A stretch of DNA of 64,000 nucleotides from Phytomonospora endophytica (GTDB taxonomy: Bacteria; Actinomycetota; Actinomycetes; Mycobacteriales; Micromonosporaceae), in contig NZ_JACHGT010000004.1 in the NCBI RefSeq assembly GCF_014202425.1, positions 449,095 to 513,094 on the forward strand, read 5' to 3'. The notes beneath the pieces are model-generated. The model did no database searches and was not told where the DNA came from. It saw nothing but the letters and a program-made list of their open reading frames with translations. Of the stretch, positions 58,983 to 64,000 are shown in pieces. Positions within the stretch are counted from its first letter, which is position 1. The number at the start of each line of letters is the position of its first letter. The position numbers were made by a program, and so were the translations under genes.

Positions 58983-59972
58983 ATGCCGAACCCGTACGAG
59001 CCCACCGCCCGCGTCCCCCTCGGCCGCAGCGGCCTGCCGGTGACCCGACTCGGGCTCGGCCTCGCGCCGATCGGCGGCCTCTACGCCGAGGTCGGCGCCG
59101 ACACCGCCACCGACACCGTCGACGCCGCCTGGGACGCCGGGATCCGGCTCTACGACACCGCGCCCCTCTACGGCGCCGGGCTCTCCGAGATCCGCTCCGG
59201 CGAGGCGCTGCGGAAACGCCCGCGTGACGAATACGTCCTGTGCACCAAGGTCGGGCGGCAGCTCGTCTCCGGAAGCGAAGGGCAGCAGGAGGCCTGGGCC
59301 GAGGACACCGGGCTCGTACCGGTCTTCGACTACGGCTACGACGGCGTCATGCGCTCCCTGGAGGCCAGCCTCACCCGCCTCGGCCTCGACCGCGTCGACG
59401 TCCTGCACATCCACGACCCCGACGACCACTGGGACGAGGCGATCAACGGCGCCGCCGTCGCCCTGCGCGAACTGCGCGACCAGGGCGTCATCGGGGCCGT
59501 CAGCGCGGGCATGAACCAGGCCGCGATGCTCACCCGCTTCGTCCGCGCCGACGCCGTCGACTGCGTCCTGCTCGCCGGGCGCTACACGCTCCTCGACCAG
59601 TCGGGCCTCGACGAGCTGCTTCCCTTGTGCGCCGAGGAGAACATCGGCGTCATCCTGGGCGGCGTGTACAACTCCGGGCTGCTGGCCGATCCGTCGGAAG
59701 ACGCCCGATACGACTACGCAACGGTCGATGCGGGCACTTTGGCCAAAGCTCGCGCGATGGGCGAGGTGTGCGCACGCTACGATGTGCCGCTACGTGCGGC
59801 CGCGCTGCGGTTCTCGCTGGCCCATCCGGCCGTGAGCGCCATCGTCGTCGGTGCGCGCAGTCCAGAAGAGGTGACCGACAACGTGGCGATGGCCCGCCAC
59901 GACATACCCGCTGAGTTGTGGTCCGACCTGCACCGGGCCGGAATGCTCGACGAGAAAGCACCCGTCCCATGA
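58983..59972 (+). CDS. Aldo/keto reductase, L-fucose / D-threo-aldose 1-dehydrogenase type
   Basis: This is a 329-aa AKR barrel. The catalytic tetrad is D58 and Y63 (LYDTAPLYGAG), K89 (CTKVGR) and H144 (LHIHDPD). The fused extension TTLLDQSG and GGVYNSGLL match sugar-oxidising members that convert L-fucose to L-fuconolactone with NAD(P)+. No Shine-Dalgarno is seen; TATGCT lies eight bases before the ATG. It starts a three-gene unit with the amidohydrolase (4-bp overlap) and the mutarotase (13 bp). Confidence 0.88.
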   Translation: MPNPYEPTARVPLGRSGLPVTRLGLGLAPIGGLYAEVGADTATDTVDAAWDAGIRLYDTAPLYGAGLSEIRSGEALRKRPRDEYVLCTKVGRQLVSGSEGQQEAWAEDTGLVPVFDYGYDGVMRSLEASLTRLGLDRVDVLHIHDPDDHWDEAINGAAVALRELRDQGVIGAVSAGMNQAAMLTRFVRADAVDCVLLAGRYTLLDQSGLDELLPLCAEENIGVILGGVYNSGLLADPSEDARYDYATVDAGTLAKARAMGEVCARYDVPLRAAALRFSLAHPAVSAIVVGARSPEEVTDNVAMARHDIPAELWSDLHRAGMLDEKAPVP

Positions 59973-60817
59973 TCATAGACGCCCATCACCACCTGTGGCA
60001 GTACGACAAGGGCTACAAGTGGCTCGACGCCAAGCCCGAACTGGAACCGCTGCGCCGTCCGTACACGGTGGACGACCTGGTCGCGGTCACCGGACCCGCC
60101 GGGGTCGGCAAGACCGTCCTGGTCGAAGCCGGGCTGGGCAAGACCGGTGAGGTCGCCGAGTTCCTGGCCATCGCGGCCAAGAACGACACCGTCGCCGGAG
60201 TCGTCGGCTGGGCCGACATCCGCGACTCCGGTCTGGCCCGCACCCTCGCCGAGTACAGGGAACTGCCCGGCGCCGACAAGCTCGTCGGCGTGCGCGACCA
60301 CCTGCAGGACGACCCCTTCCCCGCCGACTGCGCCAGCGCCGAGGTCGTCCGCGGCGTCCAAGCCGTCGCCGAGGCCGGACTGACCTTCGACCTGCTCGTC
60401 CGCGTCGAACAGCTGCCCTACGTCGCCAAACTCGCCGGCGCCGTCGAGGAGACCCTGTTCGTCCTCGACCATCTCGGCAAACCGGGGATCGGCGCCGACG
60501 GCTTCAAGGCCTGGCGCGAGGCGCTCGCGCCTCTGGCCGCGCACCCCCACGTCGTCGCCAAGATCTCCGGACTCGTCACCGAGGCCGACTGGACACAGTG
60601 GACGATCGCGGACCTGCGGCCCTACTTCGAATGCGCGGTCGAGACCTTCGGCGCAGAACGCCTCATGTGGGGCTCGGACTGGCCGGTCTGCACCCTCGCC
60701 GCCGAATACCAGCGCGTCCTGGACGTCACCAACGAGCTCATCGACGAGTTCGCGCCGACCGAGCGGCGCAGGATCCTCGGCGGAACCGCCGCCGAGGTCT
60801 ACGGACTGGAAGGCTGA
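59969..60817 (+). CDS. Amidohydrolase, L-fucono-lactonase-like
   Basis: This is a 282-aa TIM-barrel hydrolase (COG3618 type). The N-terminal metal/catalytic motif is DAHHHLW, followed by GVRDHLQDDP, VLDHLGKPG, VAKISGL and MWGSDWPVC with its conserved Asp. The reaction is opening of sugar lactones such as L-fuconolactone. Its ATG overlaps the reductase stop (ATGA), consistent with coupled steps of one pathway. Confidence 0.9.
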   Translation: MIIDAHHHLWQYDKGYKWLDAKPELEPLRRPYTVDDLVAVTGPAGVGKTVLVEAGLGKTGEVAEFLAIAAKNDTVAGVVGWADIRDSGLARTLAEYRELPGADKLVGVRDHLQDDPFPADCASAEVVRGVQAVAEAGLTFDLLVRVEQLPYVAKLAGAVEETLFVLDHLGKPGIGADGFKAWREALAPLAAHPHVVAKISGLVTEADWTQWTIADLRPYFECAVETFGAERLMWGSDWPVCTLAAEYQRVLDVTNELIDEFAPTERRRILGGTAAEVYGLEG

Positions 60818-60830
60818 GGCCGCGAGCACC

Positions 60831-61151
60831 ATGGAAATCGCCCTGCACACCCGACTCAACCCGGGCCGCGAACTCGACTACGACAAGGTCCACGAGACCA
60901 TCCCGGCCGAGCTCGCCGCCGCCCTCAAAGAGGCCGGCGTGCGCGACTGGCGCATCTGGCGCGACGGCACCCACCTGTTCCACCTCATCGACGTCGAGGA
61001 CTACCAGGCGATGCGCGCGGCCCTGCGCGAACACCCCGCCAACGTCGCGTGGCAGGAACAGGTCGGGCCGCTGCACGAGGTCAAGGACAACTACGACGGG
61101 CGCGACTCCGGTATCGCGCACGTCTGGTCGCTCAGCGAGCAGGACTCCTAG
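60831..61151 (+). CDS. L-rhamnose/L-fucose mutarotase family protein
   Basis: This is a 106-aa ferredoxin-like fold protein. It starts EIALHTRLNPGRELDYDKVH, with the catalytic His region WRIWRDGTHLFHLIDVEDYQ and LHEVKDNYDG. It interconverts anomers of L-fucose or L-rhamnose. With the adjacent dehydrogenase and lactonase it supplies the right anomer for oxidation. It ends with a 4-bp convergent overlap with yaaA. Confidence 0.9.
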   Translation: MEIALHTRLNPGRELDYDKVHETIPAELAAALKEAGVRDWRIWRDGTHLFHLIDVEDYQAMRAALREHPANVAWQEQVGPLHEVKDNYDGRDSGIAHVWSLSEQDS

Positions 61152-61927
61152 AGCTCGCTCACGACGATGTCGGCGCGGCCCGGCCCATCCCCTTCGACGG
61201 TGTGGCCGAGGTCGCGCAGCACGTCGAGCAGCTGCGCGGCCTTCCTCGGCCGCGCGCCCGCGATCAGCAGGTCGCGGACGATGCGGCCCTTGGTCGCCTT
61301 GTTGAAGTGGCTCACGACGGTCCGTGCCGGTTTCCCGCCGATGATCCGCTCGTGCAGCACCCGCACGGTGACGACCTCGCCGTCGGCCGGACCCGGCCGC
61401 CACGCCGGGATGTAGGGCGACGAACGCAGGTCGAGCACCACCCGGCCGTCGACGAGCCCGGGCAGCACGGCCGCCAGATGCTTGCGCCAATACGTTGCCA
61501 GGGAACCGATCCCGGGCAGATTCACGCTCATCGACAGGCGGTACGGCGGGATCCGGTCACCGGGACGCACGACGCCCCACAGACCGGAGAAGACGTGCAG
61601 GCTGGCCGTCGCTCGGCGCTTGGCCGCCGCGTCCAGAGTGGACAGGTCCAGTGCCTCGTAGAGGACCCCGGAGTAGAGCTTCGACGCCGCCTGCGCCGGC
61701 GCGGTGAACAACGCGGCGTCCTTGTCGAGCTCGCCGTCCTGGCCTTCGCTGATGCCGAGCACCTCGCGCGCCTTGACACGGTCCACGTCCGTCGCGAGCC
61801 GTACCAGGGCCTCGCCGACCTCCCGTCGCGCGTCGGTGAGCGAAGACAGCGACAGCCCCGCGAGGTCGACCGGAGCGCCGCGCTTCGTGGCGGTCTTGCC
61901 CTCGGAGGGCGGCAGGAGGATCAGCAC
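61148..61927 (-). CDS. yaaA: Peroxide stress protein YaaA/DUF328
   Basis: This is a 259-aa protein of the YaaA family with the opening LILLPPSEGKTA, ALDLSTLDAAAKRRATASLH, VFSGLWGVVRPGDRIPPYRL and SHFNKATKGR. In E. coli YaaA lowers free iron during peroxide stress; the actinobacterial form is assumed similar. The GTG start at 61927 has TAGACT six bases upstream and no ribosome-binding site. Confidence 0.93.
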   Translation of the reverse strand: MLILLPPSEGKTATKRGAPVDLAGLSLSSLTDARREVGEALVRLATDVDRVKAREVLGISEGQDGELDKDAALFTAPAQAASKLYSGVLYEALDLSTLDAAAKRRATASLHVFSGLWGVVRPGDRIPPYRLSMSVNLPGIGSLATYWRKHLAAVLPGLVDGRVVLDLRSSPYIPAWRPGPADGEVVTVRVLHERIIGGKPARTVVSHFNKATKGRIVRDLLIAGARPRKAAQLLDVLRDLGHTVEGDGPGRADIVVSEL

Positions 61928-61933
61928 GCCGAA

Positions 61934-61939
61934 AGTCTA
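61934..61939 (-). promoter_or_regulatory. Putative -10 box of a leaderless promoter (yaaA)
   Basis: TAGACT on the minus strand, then six bases and the GTG at 61927. It is identical to the box of the TetR gene at 22064. Confidence 0.55.
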
Positions 61940-62042
61940 TGAGGGCCGAGGGCGACGGGGATGGGCAGGTGGGGGCGGGTGTGACGGGTCGGGCCGAAGC
62001 CGGGGCGCGCTCCCACACGGACCCCGTCCGGCTCCTAACCCA

Positions 62043-64000
62043 TCAACCCGCGCTGCACACGGTCCCGTTGAGCCTGAACACCGTCGGCAGCACGTTCGGG
62101 CCGCCGTAGTTCCCGACGAAGCCGACATTCGTACCGCCGCCGTCCGGCGCCAGCACCCGGTTGTGCTCGGCGGGCGTGACCTTCACGTCCCGGCCGTCCT
62201 GCGCCCAGACGCCGTTCCAGCCACCGTCGATCCGCTGCCAGGAGCTCGCCCAGGCGTAGGTCAGGGTCCAGCCGTCGATCACGGCCGGGCCGGTGTTGAC
62301 GATGTCGATCCCGCCGATGTAGCCGTTGCCCCAGTCCCCGCCGGCGGTGAAGCGCACGGCGCACGTGCTGCGCGTCGGTGTCCCGGTCGTGAAACTCAGC
62401 GGCGGCGACGCCCACGAGACGCGGCCCGCCGTGTCCCTCGCCAGAACGTTGACGGTGTAACGGGTTCCCGGATTGAGGTTGCCGACGGTCAGCGACGTGC
62501 CGCCCGTCTCGCCGAGCTGCTCGTCGACGGCGCCGTTGCGCCCGTGCAGCTCGTACTTCGCGACCGGGGCCGCGCCCGCCGCGCTCGGCGGCCAGGAGAT
62601 CGTCGCGGAGCGGTCGGTGACCGCGTTCGCGACGGGCTGCCCGGGCGCGCCCGGTGCCCCGGTGCTCGGCCGGGACGGGTGCAGGACCAGCGTGGTGAGC
62701 GAGTACGGCGGCAGGGTGCGTGCGGTGGCGCTGCCGCCGGCCGACTCGGTGACCGACGTGCCGCCGTTGGTGTAGGTGAACACCGTCGGCGCGGCGGCCG
62801 ACGGGGTGTAACCGGTGTAGGTGACGTCGACCGAGCGCGGGCCGTCGGGATCCTTGTTGAGCAGCAGGACCGCGAGGTCGCCGTTCGGGCGGCGGGCGGC
62901 GTGCGCCGAGACGAGCGGATCGCTGGATCCGGCCGCCACGAAGCGATCGCCGGGCCGCACGAACCTGTCCATCATGGATAGCCCGAAGTAGGGCGCGAAG
63001 GGCGTGTTGAAGGCGGGCTCGCAGACCGATCCGTCGGCGGTGCAGTTCCCGCTCGACAGCAGGCCGAAGTCGCCGTAGTCGGTCTGCCCGGCGACGGTCG
63101 AGACGGTGCCGATGCCATTGTGGACGTTCCACCAGTTCACGGTGAACACGCCTTCGGCGAGCAGCCCGCTGTAGGCGTCGGCGAGGAACAGCGCGCCCGG
63201 CTGGGTGTTCTGCCCGACGCCGACGTTGAGTTCGGTCATGCTGATCTGGATGCGTGAGGCCGAAGGCCCGGCGTGGCGGGCGATCTGTTCGCGCAGCAGG
63301 CGCATCGCCGGTGCGATGTGCTCGGCCCGGGTCAGCGATTCGGCGGCGGTGCCGCCGCCGGGATACCAGTGCACGTCGGCGAAGTCGATCGCCGAACCCG
63401 CCAGTGCGAGGACGACCTGGTTCCAGCTGCCCTCGTCGCCGCCGGCGGTGATCGCGTCGGGCCAGTTGCCGGGCATGGTGAGCACGGCACCGACCTTGAT
63501 GGTCGGGTCGACGGCCTTCATCGCCCGGGAGTAGGCGACGACTTCGGCGGCGTAGTACGCCGGGTCCTTGCGCGGGCGCTCGTCGGCCTCCCAGGCCGAG
63601 CCGTAGTGGCCGTTGCCGTAGTTCTCGTTGCCGACGGTCCAGTACTTCGCGCCGTATCCCTTGGTGACGTTGGCGTAGCGGACCCAGCCCGCGGCCTCCG
63701 CCGCCGAGGCGGTGCCGTAGTTGGCGATGATCATCGGTTCGGCGCCGGTCCGCCGGGTGGCGGCCATGAAGGCGTCGAAGTCGGTGCCCGGGGCGACGTA
63801 GCCGCCGGGGGCGGTGTGGGTCTCCCAGTGGTAGATGTCGGCGTAGGAACCGCCCGGGTAGCGCAGCATCCGAACCCCGGCGGCGCCGAGCAGGTCGGCG
63901 GTGGCGTCGGAGGCGAGTTCGGCGTCCCAGATGGCGTGGTTGAGGCCGAGTCCGGTCTCCGGCATGGTCGCCAGGCCCCCGTTGGCGTTGACGGTGACCG
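62043..64000 (-). CDS. Secreted arabinofuranosidase-like glycoside hydrolase with FN3 and CBM2, 5' end outside the window
   Basis: The visible part is about 651 residues. The frame stays open through 64000, so the start and signal peptide lie beyond the window. Counting from the Met at 63965, a clan GH-A barrel carries acid/base E114 (GNENYGNG) and nucleophile E245 (SMTELNVG), as in GH51/GH39-like alpha-L-arabinofuranosidases. A beta-sandwich follows, then an FN3 domain (about 440-535) and a CBM2-type cellulose/xylan-binding module (about 540-640, with WNGVWAQDG and a terminal Cys). It should act on plant cell wall arabinoxylan outside the cell. The exact GH family is uncertain. Confidence 0.85.
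   Translation of the reverse strand, partial: VTVNANGGLATMPETGLGLNHAIWDAELASDATADLLGAAGVRMLRYPGGSYADIYHWETHTAPGGYVAPGTDFDAFMAATRRTGAEPMIIANYGTASAAEAAGWVRYANVTKGYGAKYWTVGNENYGNGHYGSAWEADERPRKDPAYYAAEVVAYSRAMKAVDPTIKVGAVLTMPGNWPDAITAGGDEGSWNQVVLALAGSAIDFADVHWYPGGGTAAESLTRAEHIAPAMRLLREQIARHAGPSASRIQISMTELNVGVGQNTQPGALFLADAYSGLLAEGVFTVNWWNVHNGIGTVSTVAGQTDYGDFGLLSSGNCTADGSVCEPAFNTPFAPYFGLSMMDRFVRPGDRFVAAGSSDPLVSAHAARRPNGDLAVLLLNKDPDGPRSVDVTYTGYTPSAAAPTVFTYTNGGTSVTESAGGSATARTLPPYSLTTLVLHPSRPSTGAPGAPGQPVANAVTDRSATISWPPSAAGAAPVAKYELHGRNGAVDEQLGETGGTSLTVGNLNPGTRYTVNVLARDTAGRVSWASPPLSFTTGTPTRSTCAVRFTAGGDWGNGYIGGIDIVNTGPAVIDGWTLTYAWASSWQRIDGGWNGVWAQDGRDVKVTPAEHNRVLAPDGGGTNVGFVGNYGGPNVLPTVFRLNGTVCSAG

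Overview
The DNA is very GC-rich (about 70% or more by eye, with G or C in nearly every third codon position). It carries actinobacterial hallmarks: a discrete FabD-FabH-ACP-FabF operon, a PucR-type FasR-like regulator, DUF3145, DUF1707 modules, GT87, LAL-type LuxR regulators, many GTG starts and leaderless genes. This fits a chromosomal segment of a filamentous, soil-type actinomycete (Streptomycetales or Streptosporangiales-like). I cannot name a genus from sequence alone. I see no rRNA, tRNA, CRISPR array, integrase or transposase.

Layout. 1-0.3 kb: 104-bp tandem repeat. 0.3-6.6 kb: two giant ATPase/regulator genes around a GNAT acetyltransferase. 6.8-7.9 kb: a RibD-like reductase and an NTF2-fold protein. 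8.0-14.0 kb: a sugar-uptake regulon (LacI repressor, GH1 beta-glucosidase, divergent lipoprotein binding protein and two permeases, two LacI-type operators, strong terminator). 14.0-20.1 kb: carbonic anhydrase, GT87 membrane transferase, VOC/TetR pair with a shared palindrome, proline-rich protein, GH3 lipoprotein and DUF3145. 20.7-27.4 kb: an unrecognised 110-aa gene, a TetR/FAD-monooxygenase pair, a membrane protein, an MBL hydrolase and an ABC exporter. 28.8-32.4 kb: fatty-acid synthase operon fabD-fabH-acpP-fabF, where FabD has an extra lipoyl-like domain. 32.6-42.4 kb: HrpA helicase, GNAT, a five-module DUF1707 membrane protein, an ArsR-ArsC fusion, a degenerate Nudix protein, a cupin and an S9 peptidase. 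42.4-44.3 kb: an orphan propeller-like gene in a repeat-rich stretch that includes a 126-nt fold-back element. 44.3-46.8 kb: SnoaL-like protein, GH16 glucanase, FasR-like regulator. 46.9-49.6 kb: a WXG/YbaB cluster of type VII-secretion flavour. 49.7-52.6 kb: lutABC for lactate oxidation. 52.7-58.8 kb: HEAT-like protein, small surface protein, GNAT, TipA-like MerR, frameshifted NADAR gene, and a two-gene DUF4132 operon. 59.0-61.9 kb: three early enzymes of an oxidative L-fucose-type pathway, and YaaA. 62.0-64.0 kb: a secreted arabinofuranosidase-like glycosidase with FN3 and CBM2, running off the window.

Together the window mixes core functions (fatty acid synthesis, RNA helicase, lactate oxidation) with plant-polysaccharide and sugar scavenging (GH1 with ABC uptake, GH16, GH3, CBM2 glycosidase, fucose-type oxidation). 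Many genes have no Shine-Dalgarno sequence but carry a TANNNT box 6-7 nt before the start codon, indicating frequent leaderless transcription. The most noteworthy items are the FabD-lipoyl fusion, the split fasR/fab/DUF3145 block, the five-fold DUF1707 protein, the fold-back element, the ArsR-ArsC fusion with an operator over its own start codon, and the DUF4132 and WXG/YbaB operons of unknown role.
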